From positions 62,001-126,000 of the forward strand of contig NZ_BIMH01000011.1 of the NCBI RefSeq assembly GCF_004000985.1: a DNA stretch of 64,000 nt, in the 5' to 3' direction. A program made the translations under genes and the position numbers. Positions 32,933 to 41,603 of the stretch are shown here, piece after piece. A model generated the notes under the pieces. That model saw only the letters and a program-made list of their open reading frames with translations. It did not search any database and was not told the DNA's origin. Source of the DNA: Paenibacillus validus NBRC 15382 (lineage in GTDB: Bacteria; Bacillota; Bacilli; Paenibacillales; NBRC-103111). Numbering within the stretch: the stretch's first letter is position 1; each line of letters begins with the position of its first letter.

Positions 32933-34485
32933 CAATCTTCTCTGATGTGAGGCTGCGCTTGTGTATGATTTACGTTATCCTCCTTACGGGGGCCTCGGCC
33001 GGCATGATGCTGTTTTCGAACAAGTTCATCACCGGGAATACAGCGGCTAACCATCTTCTCACGATAAAAAGCTTCTCCATCGGGAACATGATCCTGATCG
33101 TCTTGCTCTCTGTTTTCACCTATTATCGGCTGAAGTTACGGGGTGAGGCAGGTCAACCTAATCAGCCTTCGGATATGGAGCTGCAGCGATGGTTTCGGCT
33201 GACAAGCTTCCCGGGGGAATTATTCCGGTTCTTTCTGCTCAGCGGGATGTTGGTCTCGCAAATCTATCTTTTTTCAGTACTAGACCTCCCGCCGTGGCCA
33301 CCGGAAATTACGCTGCAATATGGAAAGAGCACTATGTTTAACTTTACGGCCTATTTTGCGTTTGCCATGATCCACTACTGTACAGCGCGCTGGATTTTGC
33401 GGCCTTATCTTCGAGACATGCGCATCTTTCAGCAGGAGATCTTCCGGTTCAGAAGCGCTGCCGGCATGATCATTCTCATCCTGAGCTGCAGTATCGTCTA
33501 TTTATTGCTGCGCATGTTCTGGTATGCGATTGACACTAGGCTAGTCGGGGAGGCTCCGAAAATCGCCGTACTGTTGGTCATTGGAGCGACGGTAACCGTG
33601 ATCGCTTTTACCGCCATTTATTATACGGCTTATTATTTGTTCCGCGATTTGGAGCGAATGACTGTTAAGCTGCGCGAGTTGGCGGGAATGAAGCGCGGGC
33701 AGCTGCACAGCCGTATTCCGATCGCTTCCCCGTATGAATCCGGGGAGCTGGCCATGGCCTTTAACGCGCTGCAGTCCCGGTTCGAGAAGGAATATGCACG
33801 CATCGACAATGACATGAAGCTGGCGTTACATGTGCAGGAGCAGCTGTTTGCCCATCGGCCCGAGGAATTCAAGGAATGGCGGTTTGACGGAGCTTGCAGC
33901 TGGCCGTTGGAAGTCGGGGGAGGTTTCTATGATGTGCTGCCGTTAACGGATCATCGTGCAGCCATTGCGGCGGGCAGCGTGACAGGGAAAGGCCTGCCTT
34001 CAGCGCTGGTTATGTCAGCACTTCTCATGATGCTCCGTACGAAAGTTCAAGATGCAGCTTCAGCGGGAGAACTGTTAACGGAGTTGAATGCTTCGCTGGC
34101 CGACATTTTGCCGGACGGCCTTCACATACATATGGCCATCGGGATCATCGATAGTGAACGAGGGATGCTGGAATATGCTTTGGCCGGCAACATGTGTGCG
34201 CGGGTCGTTCAGTCGGAGCCATACCTTGAAGGAGGTCCGCATGCGGAGCCGCTGGGAAGCCGTTATCATAGGCAATACGATAACCGGCAATTTCCGTTGC
34301 AGAGGGAATGCATCGTCATGCTGCATGCGTCAGGCATGGCTGTTCCGTCAGGAGAGGATGTATACGCAGTATGGGAGCAGCGGGCTGTGCTTCGGCAAGG
34401 GTTCGTCTCTTCCAACCAAAGCATGGAGGTTCAAAGCTGTGTCATGGCATTCAGAGCCGGGAGGGACAAGCATGGCGGCACATGA
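32929..34485 (+). CDS. Membrane SpoIIE/PP2C-type pseudophosphatase
   Basis: The 518-residue product has about six membrane helices (12-240), a HAMP-like linker (FRDLERMTVKLRELAGMKRG...GELAMAFNALQSRF, about 239-285), and a SpoIIE-type phosphatase fold from about 295. All metal-binding aspartates are replaced: GGDFYD is GGGFYD (332), GDVTGKG is GSVTGKG (350), YTDG is HASG (468), and the final GDDxT motif is missing. It should therefore bind partners but not dephosphorylate. The TTG 32929 start is fixed by GGGGGGAAG and the 4-base TTGA overlap with the preceding gene. It is paired with an active relative encoded directly downstream, overlapping by 14 bases. Confidence 0.85.
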   Translation: MTIFSDVRLRLCMIYVILLTGASAGMMLFSNKFITGNTAANHLLTIKSFSIGNMILIVLLSVFTYYRLKLRGEAGQPNQPSDMELQRWFRLTSFPGELFRFFLLSGMLVSQIYLFSVLDLPPWPPEITLQYGKSTMFNFTAYFAFAMIHYCTARWILRPYLRDMRIFQQEIFRFRSAAGMIILILSCSIVYLLLRMFWYAIDTRLVGEAPKIAVLLVIGATVTVIAFTAIYYTAYYLFRDLERMTVKLRELAGMKRGQLHSRIPIASPYESGELAMAFNALQSRFEKEYARIDNDMKLALHVQEQLFAHRPEEFKEWRFDGACSWPLEVGGGFYDVLPLTDHRAAIAAGSVTGKGLPSALVMSALLMMLRTKVQDAASAGELLTELNASLADILPDGLHIHMAIGIIDSERGMLEYALAGNMCARVVQSEPYLEGGPHAEPLGSRYHRQYDNRQFPLQRECIVMLHASGMAVPSGEDVYAVWEQRAVLRQGFVSSNQSMEVQSCVMAFRAGRDKHGGT

Positions 34486-36100
34486 CAGGTCGAAAGGACT
34501 TATGCTGCGGCTGCTGGCGGCTTATATCGCTGCGTTGTTCGGAGGCTCCATTTTTATTTTTATCAACAATATCGTTATCCATGGAAGAACGATACAGAAA
34601 TTGCTGGAGTTCAACGTTCCTTTCGTTCTGTTAAGCGACCTTGTGTTCACGCTTTTGCTGCTGGCGATTACATATTGGCGTTTGTATCCGGTCCTCCGAT
34701 ATTTCCGAGTGCAGCCCCCGCATGTTGCCAAATCCATCGTTTTCGACCGGCTTATGCGGTTTCCGCTGGAATTATTTTGGGGAATGGTGCTGCTTTCCAT
34801 TGTATTCATCGTTTTGTATCATGGGTCAGAAATCATGATGGGCAGCAGAGCCTTAGCTTCGATTGACAATGCTGCCCGTTTGCTCAATAGCGTTTTATCC
34901 GAGCTAAGCCTCTCTCTCATCCTGGCCATCCTGTTGTTCAGCATTACCCGGCATCTTCTGCGTTCTTATGCTGTCCGTTTGGAGATACATTCGATTGTCC
35001 GTGAGAAACCTTATTCCGCTGTAAGCCTGATTGCTATGTCAGCAGTTGTTTGCTTTGTGATTACATTTTCAGCCGCATCGCGCGTCATTGTTCGATCGAA
35101 CCCCGATGAACTTTTTAAGGTTAGTGACTTTTTGTTGATAGCCGGGGTATATGCTGCTTTCGCTATCGGAATTGTATCGCTGTATATGGTGGAGCTTCGT
35201 AAGGAACTTCGGATGCTGATTGACGGTCTGCACGCCCTGTCCGGAGGAATGAAAACAACCTTGCATCAGAAGCTTACCATCATCTCACTCGACGAAACGG
35301 GAAGGCTGGCTGATGCCTTCAATGCTCTTCAACATTGGGTGGAACGAACATACGACGAGGTTGATCGTCAGCTGAAGCTGGCGTACAAGGTTCAGCAACG
35401 GCTGCTTCCGACATCTTTTCCCGTAATGGAAGGGGTGGACATTGCGGCCTCCTGCCAACAATGTCAGGAGGTTGGCGGAGATTTTTACGATGTCATTCCA
35501 CTGGGAGAACGATATTATTGTGTGGCGATCGGCGATGTGACGGGAAAAGGATTGCCGGCAGCGCTGCTTGTGTCCGCTATGATGACAGGACTTCGCACAG
35601 AGGCTGCCAAAGGAGGAACAGCCGGGGATATCATAACCAGGCTCAATCGCCATGTTTTTCATATGACGCAAGGAAAGATGTTCACGACTTTGGGGCTGGC
35701 ACTGATTGACCTGTCATCCGGAACGGCACGGTTGGAATATGCCAGTGCAGGACATCTCGATCCTTACATCTTTCGAAATGGACAGGTGATGGAATTGCAA
35801 TGCTCATCACTGCCGCTGGGCATTTCACCGGATACGGTTTATCAGGGGATCCTCAATACACTAGCTCCGGGAGATATATTCATTTTGTATACAGACGGCA
35901 TCATCGAGAGCCGCCATGCATCGGGGGGCATGCTGGGATTCGAATGGTGGGAGCAGGAGCTCCGGCAGCTGTCGCCTTACCGGGGGCTTGAGGAACAGCT
36001 GTTAAGGCTGATCAAGCGACCGCAGCATGAGGAAGCGGAAGAGTTGGGCGATGACCGTACGCTTGTTATGGTAAGATGGAACGGATACACAAGCGTGTAA
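34472..36100 (+). CDS. Membrane SpoIIE/RsbU-type protein phosphatase (active form)
   Basis: The 542-residue product shares the layout of its upstream neighbour: membrane helices (about 11-240), HAMP-like linker (about 243-292), phosphatase domain. Here all metal sites are present: VGGDFYD (Asp337), IGDVTGKG (Asp355), YTDGIIE (Asp475) and GDDRTLV (Asp527/528). By analogy with RsbU and SpoIIE it should dephosphorylate an RsbV-type anti-sigma antagonist, probably the product of the gene at 36601. Input would come through the membrane domain. ATG 34472 follows GGGAGGGACAAGC; the 14-base overlap with the pseudophosphatase gene implies coupled synthesis. Confidence 0.9.
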   Translation: MAAHDRSKGLMLRLLAAYIAALFGGSIFIFINNIVIHGRTIQKLLEFNVPFVLLSDLVFTLLLLAITYWRLYPVLRYFRVQPPHVAKSIVFDRLMRFPLELFWGMVLLSIVFIVLYHGSEIMMGSRALASIDNAARLLNSVLSELSLSLILAILLFSITRHLLRSYAVRLEIHSIVREKPYSAVSLIAMSAVVCFVITFSAASRVIVRSNPDELFKVSDFLLIAGVYAAFAIGIVSLYMVELRKELRMLIDGLHALSGGMKTTLHQKLTIISLDETGRLADAFNALQHWVERTYDEVDRQLKLAYKVQQRLLPTSFPVMEGVDIAASCQQCQEVGGDFYDVIPLGERYYCVAIGDVTGKGLPAALLVSAMMTGLRTEAAKGGTAGDIITRLNRHVFHMTQGKMFTTLGLALIDLSSGTARLEYASAGHLDPYIFRNGQVMELQCSSLPLGISPDTVYQGILNTLAPGDIFILYTDGIIESRHASGGMLGFEWWEQELRQLSPYRGLEEQLLRLIKRPQHEEAEELGDDRTLVMVRWNGYTSV

Positions 36101-36171
36101 GTTTTTTGTTATAGGAATGGTGGACAATAGAAACGGATCTTATCACGCGTTAGCAGTAGGAGGGAGGATCA

Positions 36172-36591
36172 ATGAGTGCTGCTTCGGTTTTTAAGGAATG
36201 GAACATGCCCGGCGAATATGGCTGTGAAAAGAAGATAATGCAAGAGGTTGCCTCCGTTATTGCTCGAATCAATCCGGAAGAACACCGAATTGATGATATA
36301 ATGACTGTTATTGCCGAGGTATGCTTGAACGCGATCGAGCACGGGAATCTCTCGAATCCAAGCCTCCCTGTGACGCTCCAAATGATCGCGGACAACGAAA
36401 AATACAAATTTCGAGTCCTGGATCATGGAACCCGAAAGCCGGTTATTCCTTATGAGCAGCCGCTTTCGGACAAATGGAAGGAGGAACACCCGAGGGGCTG
36501 GGGGTTGTTCCTAATAAGAAGACTTTCGGACCGGTTTGAATTTGGTGAGAGGGACGGGAAAGTGTATGTGGATGTTATCTTTTATCGGTAG
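36172..36591 (+). CDS. RsbW/SpoIIAB-type anti-sigma factor kinase
   Basis: The 139-residue product is a GHKL-fold serine kinase: N-box EVCLNAIEHGN (about 45-55), G1 box LDHG, and G2 region HPRGWGLFLIRRLSD. RsbW-type proteins bind a sigma factor or phosphorylate an RsbV-type antagonist on Ser. ATG 36172 follows AGGAGGGAGGATC. It sits between the phosphatase and the STAS protein, giving a complete partner-switching set. No sigma factor gene is adjacent, so the output target is unknown; it could be the BTAD regulator or a remote sigma factor. Confidence 0.88.
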   Translation: MSAASVFKEWNMPGEYGCEKKIMQEVASVIARINPEEHRIDDIMTVIAEVCLNAIEHGNLSNPSLPVTLQMIADNEKYKFRVLDHGTRKPVIPYEQPLSDKWKEEHPRGWGLFLIRRLSDRFEFGERDGKVYVDVIFYR

Positions 36592-36600
36592 GAGGTTGCT

Positions 36601-36966
36601 ATGGACAGCCAATTTCGAGCAGACATGCGGACTCATGTAAAAACCGTGATTATTGATTTATATGGCGATCTTTCAAACCAATCCGAGGAAGGCTTGCTTG
36701 GTTTACGGGAGTGGGAGCTGGGATTGGGTCAAAATAAGAGGTTTTTGATCCTGAACTTCACGCAGGTTCCTTATATTAACAGTATGGGCATTGCGGTTCT
36801 TATCCGCATTGTGAGGTCGCTCATGAAAACCGGATGTCAAACGTTCGCCTATGGGGTCACGCCGCATTATCAGAAGCTGTTTCGCATGGTCGGCTTGACC
36901 GAATATATCATGATTTACCCGGATGAGTATTCGATTCTGCAGCGCATTGAAACCATCCAGGAGTGA
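36601..36966 (+). CDS. STAS-domain anti-sigma factor antagonist (RsbV/SpoIIAA-like)
   Basis: The 121-residue product has a STAS domain with the phosphorylatable Ser in YINSMGIAVLIRI (Ser about 61), preceded by the strand RFLILNFTQVP. When unphosphorylated such proteins displace the kinase from its target. It lies nine bases after the kinase gene, with GGTAGGAGGTTGCT spanning the kinase stop as ribosome binding site. It is the last gene of the operon; a hairpin at 37102-37131 follows. Confidence 0.88.
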   Translation: MDSQFRADMRTHVKTVIIDLYGDLSNQSEEGLLGLREWELGLGQNKRFLILNFTQVPYINSMGIAVLIRIVRSLMKTGCQTFAYGVTPHYQKLFRMVGLTEYIMIYPDEYSILQRIETIQE

Positions 36967-37101
36967 AAAGGAAGGGAGCAACCAGTTCACGGCAGGATGT
37001 CAGCCTACGCGTATATAGATGATGTCGCTCATCAGGAATCCTTTGTTTATCCGATCTTCTTCATCACTAGCATGCTTCCAAAACAATAGGGGACTATGGA
37101 A

Positions 37102-37131
37102 ACAGGCGAGGGCCGGGGAGCCTTCGCCTGT
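37102..37131. terminator. Hairpin between convergent genes
   Basis: ACAGGCGA and TCGCCTGT with a GC-rich loop. The T-run is weak on both strands, so terminator function is moderate. Confidence 0.5.
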
Positions 37132-37139
37132 GCCCATAA

Positions 37140-37874
37140 TTATTCCGCTTTTTTGTCGCCGGCTGTATGCTTGCGGTCAACCATTTTCTCGATCCACGGC
37201 GTCATCTCATCTTTGATTTTGCTAATCAACTGTTCCTTGGTGATTCCCTTGCCTTGAGCAATCTCTGCCAACGATTTGCCGGCTTTGAGCTCCGCCTTCA
37301 ATTCGTCCTCCGAGATACCTAGAATACCGGCAAGCTTCTCCTTGGCGGGCATCATGATCTGATGCTTGCCTCCGTGTCCGTGCATTCGCTTCTTTCCTTC
37401 GCCGTTCAGCTTTTGGTTCACCATGAATTTCAGGTGGTCTTCCATATTCTGCTTCAGCTTCGCCGCTTTATCCGCCGTCAGCTTGCCGGAGGCAGCGGCC
37501 TCGTCGATTTGTTTCGTCCGCTCGGCTTGAAGCTTGGCGATCAGATCGGCTTCGCTGATCTTTTTCTCGGCGGCGAGCTGCACCAGCGTCTTGTCCTTCA
37601 GCGACTGCTTCAGCGTCTCCTGATCCATGCCGAGAATGGCGGCAGCTTCCTCAAAGATCGGCATAGACTTGCCCTGCTTACCGCGTGCTTTTTCGCCTCT
37701 GTCCGACCATTCCTTGGCTCCTGCCGGTTTGTCCGCGCTGTCCTGCGGCTGAACGACGGCATCCGGCGTCTCTGCGCGAACGAATTGCTTCGTGCCGTAA
37801 AGCGTGCCGCCGCCCAGCAGCAAGGCAAGCGCTAGGGAGGAGACAATCATTTTTTTGGCATACGTTTGCTTCAT
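37140..37874 (-). CDS. Secreted helical-repeat protein, 244 residues
   Basis: A signal peptide (MKQTYAKKMIVSSLALALLLGGGTLYG...) is followed by a charged linker and two copies of a roughly 40-residue helical unit: IFEEAAAILGMDQETLKQSLKDKTLVQLAAEKKISEADLIAKL and KEKLAGILGISEDELKAELKAGKSLAEIAQGKGITKEQLISKI. Each reads ILG(I/M)..(D/E)EL...LK.GK(S/T)L.(E/Q)(I/L)A..K.I. A His/Lys-rich linker (KRMHGHGGKH) separates them. Such repeats occur in Paenibacillus and Bacillus secreted proteins of unknown role. ATG 37874 lies at the signal peptide start. Confidence 0.78.
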   Translation of the reverse strand: MKQTYAKKMIVSSLALALLLGGGTLYGTKQFVRAETPDAVVQPQDSADKPAGAKEWSDRGEKARGKQGKSMPIFEEAAAILGMDQETLKQSLKDKTLVQLAAEKKISEADLIAKLQAERTKQIDEAAASGKLTADKAAKLKQNMEDHLKFMVNQKLNGEGKKRMHGHGGKHQIMMPAKEKLAGILGISEDELKAELKAGKSLAEIAQGKGITKEQLISKIKDEMTPWIEKMVDRKHTAGDKKAE

Positions 37875-37968
37875 AACAATGCACCATCCTTACGTAGGTT
37901 TCGGTTTTCACCAACTATAACGTATGCAAACCATATTAACCTTACTTTAAAGCAAGCTTAGTTTAAAA

Positions 37969-38607
37969 TTAATTTTTCATACCCATAGATAAATGATATA
38001 AGGGCAGCAGATGATCGAAAGTTTCGTTAGCGAGTTCAATGAACTTTTCTCCGTCTTGCAGAACAGGGTCGTCTTTCATGATATTTCGTCCGATCAGCAG
38101 CTCCGCCTTTTTCACGTCGCGAAACCGCTCAAGGCCTTGTTTCCACTGTTCTTCATCCATGGCTGACAGACTCAGCGCATCTTTCCTCATATGATCAAAC
38201 GAAATCACAACGTCGGCCGGCAGAAGTTGTTTGATCTCGGGGGCCTGCTGCAGAAACTTCTCTGCGATCTCCTTTTTATTTGGAAGCTCGTAGATGAATG
38301 CAAGCCAGATGAAAACCCGATCATCGAACAAGCCGATTTGAAAATGGGGATGCTGCTTATAGCCGCGTTTATTGTTTGCTATAGCCATCCATGTGTCTAC
38401 GGGCGGATTCACTTTTCTGCGGGCATGCTTTGCAATATGCAGGAACATTTCCAGTCCGGAGCGGACGGAGAGAGACTGTAAAATATCTTCGCCGATCGTT
38501 TGGAATTTGGGCTGGATCCGGGTTTGAATGGCTTTCATCCGTTCTTCCAACCCGTTGATCGTAAACGTATCAAAATCCGCTTTTATAAATCCTTTGAATG
38601 CCGTCAT
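37969..38607 (-). CDS. YktB family protein (DUF1054)
   Basis: The 212-residue product matches the YktB/UPF0637 family: GFIKADFDTFTINGLEERMKAIQTRIQPKF, EDILQSLS, VNPPVDTWMAIANNKRGYKQHPHFQIGLFDDRVFIW, then LPLYHLSM at the end. It is a cytoplasmic protein of unknown function. ATG 38607 is set by GGAGGCTAGCAG; a 59-codon in-frame extension upstream has no site. Confidence 0.85.
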   Translation of the reverse strand: MTAFKGFIKADFDTFTINGLEERMKAIQTRIQPKFQTIGEDILQSLSVRSGLEMFLHIAKHARRKVNPPVDTWMAIANNKRGYKQHPHFQIGLFDDRVFIWLAFIYELPNKKEIAEKFLQQAPEIKQLLPADVVISFDHMRKDALSLSAMDEEQWKQGLERFRDVKKAELLIGRNIMKDDPVLQDGEKFIELANETFDHLLPLYHLSMGMKN

Positions 38608-38783
38608 TCTGCTAGCCTCCACACTTCCTTTTTCTTCAAACAATATAACACACTCTGTGACAGATGACCACGAATACACAGTGAAATTCGACGGCAATCG
38701 ACACCACATCGATTTCGCCGGGGATGGTGCTTCGCACAAGATGGAGGTGCCTGCCCAAAGCTTATTGATTTCCCGGCGAAACA

Positions 38784-38813
38784 AACGGAGCTGCGCGCCG
38801 CGCAGCTCCGTTT
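38784..38813 (-). terminator. Terminator of the ABC transporter operon
   Basis: CGGAGCTGCGCG and CGCGCAGCTCCG form a 12-bp stem, followed on the minus strand by TTTGTTT. Confidence 0.75.
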
Positions 38814-38817
38814 CACT

Positions 38818-39864
38818 TTACTTGCCCTGCTTCACTTCATCCAGCAAAGAGAGATCGAGGAACTTGCTCAGATCAAGCTCTTCTTTCTTCATGTCTTTGA
38901 TGTAGCCCGCCTCGATGGAGACACGCGCCATTTCTTCAATCGCTTCCTTACTGACGTCGGTCGTCAGGTTCAGATGAGAGAGCGCAGCCTTGATCAGGCC
39001 TACGTCCATCCCTTTGCCGCTGAGCTCCTTCAACCGGTTGTTGACAAGCTCATACGATTTATCGGGGTTTTGCTTGATAAATTCGATCGCTTCGGCGTTC
39101 GCTTTGATCGCCTTCTTCGCCAATTCACGGTTTTCCTTCAGGAATTTATCCCCGGCTACCAGAATGACAAGCGGATAGTTTCCTTTGTTTGGCGGAATTT
39201 GGTCCCAAGGCACGATGACTTTACCGATGCCTTCCTGCTCCATCTGCGTGCCCCATGGCTCCGGAATAAGCGTGGCGTCGATTTCCTTCTGGCGCATGGC
39301 GATGAGCGTGTCCGCCGGAGCACGGGCGATGATCTGAACGCCGCTTTTATCCGTAGTTACTTTCAAGTTGTTCTCCTGAAGCAAGAGCCGCAGCGAAATT
39401 TCGTTCGTGCTTCCCTTGGTCGGGATAGCAACCGTCTTGCCGGCCAAATCTTTCACGCTGTTAATGCCGGAATCTTTACCTGCCACGAGCACCGCGCCTC
39501 CGTTATTCGAGCCGGAGATGATGCGGAAGTTTTTGCTCTTGATATATTGGTTCGTGGACGGGCCGGGACCTACGAAGCCTAGGTCGATTTGATCCGTTGC
39601 CAGGGCGGTGGAGAAATCGGAGCCGTTATCGAAAGCCTGAACCTCGATTTTGACGTTGTCTCCCCAATGCTTTTGAAACAATCCTTGCTCCAATGCTACA
39701 TAGCCCGGTGCATGCGTCACGTTCTTGAAGATGCCAAGACGCACCGTCTTCGCTGCGGCAGCGTCGCCGCCGGCATTGTTCGGAGCTTCCGTTTTGCCGC
39801 CGCAAGCCGACAGGGCAAGCGCACCGGACAGCAAGACTGCGAGTAGTACAGAACCTTTTTTCAT
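38818..39864 (-). CDS. ABC transporter substrate-binding lipoprotein (NMT1/SsuA type)
   Basis: The 348-residue product has a lipoprotein signal (MKKGSVLLAVLLSGALALSAC, lipobox LSAC) and a Thi5/NMT1-like periplasmic binding fold: RLGIFKNVTHAPGYVALEQGLFQKHWGDNVKIE, LATDQIDLGFVGPGPSTNQYI, and LIPEPWGTQMEQEGIG. Such proteins capture aliphatic sulfonates, taurine or nitrate; the exact ligand cannot be read. It is the last gene of a minus-strand trio with permease and ATPase genes. Confidence 0.85.
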   Translation of the reverse strand: MKKGSVLLAVLLSGALALSACGGKTEAPNNAGGDAAAAKTVRLGIFKNVTHAPGYVALEQGLFQKHWGDNVKIEVQAFDNGSDFSTALATDQIDLGFVGPGPSTNQYIKSKNFRIISGSNNGGAVLVAGKDSGINSVKDLAGKTVAIPTKGSTNEISLRLLLQENNLKVTTDKSGVQIIARAPADTLIAMRQKEIDATLIPEPWGTQMEQEGIGKVIVPWDQIPPNKGNYPLVILVAGDKFLKENRELAKKAIKANAEAIEFIKQNPDKSYELVNNRLKELSGKGMDVGLIKAALSHLNLTTDVSKEAIEEMARVSIEAGYIKDMKKEELDLSKFLDLSLLDEVKQGK

Positions 39865-39909
39865 CTCTTGTTTTCTCCTTTGCTGTGTAGCCGGATCACT
39901 AGTGGATCC

Positions 39910-40674
39910 TTATTTTTTGCTGCTAATCAGACCGTAACGCACCAACAATTTATCTTCCAGGCGCTTGAAGCAGAAATGGTCGGACACCGTACCGAGCACC
40001 GCGATGATAATGACGATACAGAGCATTAGCGCCGTATCCGCCAGATTGCGGCCGTCCTGCAGCAATTGCCCGAGGCCCACTCCTTTGGCGATCAGTTCGC
40101 CGGCAACAAGCGCCCGCCAAGCAAACGCCCAAGCGACGCGCACACCGGTCATCATATGCGGAAAAGCGGCGGGCACCATGACCTGATAAAACATCCGCAG
40201 CCCATCCCCGGTACCCATCGTTTGCGCTGCCTTAATGTAAATAGACGGGATGTTCTTAATCCCGGTCCGGCTTGCCATCGCCATCGTCCAGGTCGCGCCG
40301 AGCGTGGTGATGAAAATAACGGCAAAATCACCCATCCCAAACCAGATGATGGCAAACGGAAGCCAAGCAATACTTGGAATGGTCTGCAGGGCGACAACCA
40401 GAAAGCCGATGGTATCGTCAATGAGACGATAGCGGGCGAACAGAAAGCCAAGCGCCGTTCCGACGACGATGGCCAGAACGAAGGCCAGCAGAAGTCTCTT
40501 CAAGCTCTGGTAAGTGGCTTCCAGCAGCTGTCCGTGAACGAATCCGTCATAGAAAGCAAGGAACGTCTGGGTGACGGAAGGGAACTTCCAGCCCCAGTCG
40601 AAAATTCTAAATCCCGCTTCCCACGCTATCAGCAGCAGAATCAGAAAGATGCTTCTTCTTAAGGCTGTATTCAT
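39910..40674 (-). CDS. ABC transporter permease (SsuC/TauC type)
   Basis: The 254-residue product has six hydrophobic segments and the permease EAA-type motif (YIKAAQTMGTGDGLRMFYQVMVPAAFPHMMTGVRVA) that contacts the ATPase. SQ/IPSIAWLPFAIIWFG is typical of the sulfonate/nitrate branch. ATG 40674 follows GAGGAGATGGGCG. Its first 68 bases overlap the end of the ATPase gene. Confidence 0.87.
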   Translation of the reverse strand: MNTALRRSIFLILLLIAWEAGFRIFDWGWKFPSVTQTFLAFYDGFVHGQLLEATYQSLKRLLLAFVLAIVVGTALGFLFARYRLIDDTIGFLVVALQTIPSIAWLPFAIIWFGMGDFAVIFITTLGATWTMAMASRTGIKNIPSIYIKAAQTMGTGDGLRMFYQVMVPAAFPHMMTGVRVAWAFAWRALVAGELIAKGVGLGQLLQDGRNLADTALMLCIVIIIAVLGTVSDHFCFKRLEDKLLVRYGLISSKK

Positions 40675-41449
40675 CGCCCATCTCCTCCTTTACCACTTTT
40701 TCCAGTTCATCGGCCAGCGCTTCCATGATGCTGGCTTCCACGTGGCGTAAGACGGAATCGGAGTAATCCCGAGGGCGGGCCGCTTTCACGGCGAACTCCT
40801 TCTTAATCGTACCTGGACGGGTCGACATGACGAGCACGCGGTCGGACAGGATAACGGCTTCCCTGATATTATGTGTAATAAACAAAATCGTCTTACGCGT
40901 CTTCATCCAAATTTCTTCAAGATCTTTATGCAGGATGAGTCGGGTTTGCTCGTCCAAAGCCGCGAACGGCTCGTCCATCAGCAAAATGTCTGAATCCATG
41001 GCGAGGGCCCGCGCGATCGCCGCCCGCTGCTTCATCCCTCCGGAGAGCTCGTGAGGATACCGGTCTGTAAATTTGCTCAGATGAACCGCCTTGATATGCT
41101 CCTTCGCCAACGCTTCCCGTTCCACTTTACGGATGCCTTTCTGCTTCAAGCCGAAGGCGACGTTCTCCAGCACGGTCAGCCAAGGGAAAAGGGCGTGCTC
41201 CTGAAACACAACGACCCGGTCGGGTCCCGGACCGTCAGACGGTTTGCCGTTCACGACAATCGACCCTTTCTCCGCTTGATCCAGCCCCGCTACCAGGTTA
41301 AGCAGCGTCGATTTGCCGCAGCCGGAAGGCCCGAGCAGGGAGACGAACTCGCCCTTCTGTATTGTTAAAGACACGTCGTCAATCGCGGTGTAAGGAGCGG
41401 CACCGCGCTGCTGAAACGTCTTGCTGACGTTGCGAATTTCGATCAACAC
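40607..41449 (-). CDS. ABC transporter ATP-binding protein (SsuB/TauB type)
   Basis: Walker A GPSGCGKST, Q-loop VFQEHALFPWLTV, signature LSGGMKQR, Walker B ILLMDEPFAALD and the switch THN are all present. The first gene of the trio. The start is one of several closely spaced codons after AAAGGAG; GTG 41449 or TTG 41446 fit best, GTG 41455 lies on the ribosome binding site. The C-terminal 22 codons overlap the permease gene and may be variable in length among relatives. Confidence 0.88.
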   Translation of the reverse strand: MLIEIRNVSKTFQQRGAAPYTAIDDVSLTIQKGEFVSLLGPSGCGKSTLLNLVAGLDQAEKGSIVVNGKPSDGPGPDRVVVFQEHALFPWLTVLENVAFGLKQKGIRKVEREALAKEHIKAVHLSKFTDRYPHELSGGMKQRAAIARALAMDSDILLMDEPFAALDEQTRLILHKDLEEIWMKTRKTILFITHNIREAVILSDRVLVMSTRPGTIKKEFAVKAARPRDYSDSVLRHVEASIMEALADELEKVVKEEMGDEYSLKKKHLSDSAADSVGSGI

Positions 41450-41603
41450 AATCACTCCTTTCAGATTCTAGTTGTAAAGGACAGATATCAAACCTATTTT
41501 ATAGGAATTAGTCATCTTGTCAACTCGTTTTTTTGGCAGGAAATCGTCCGGTTTTGTCGAATCAATGGGGACGGCTATTTCATATAAGAAAGGTTTGAAT
41601 ATC

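Noticed and set aside
34088-34471. Upstream extension of the active phosphatase frame
   Set aside because: It overlaps the conserved end of the pseudophosphatase gene and has no start signal; the hydrophobic N-terminus begins at 34472.
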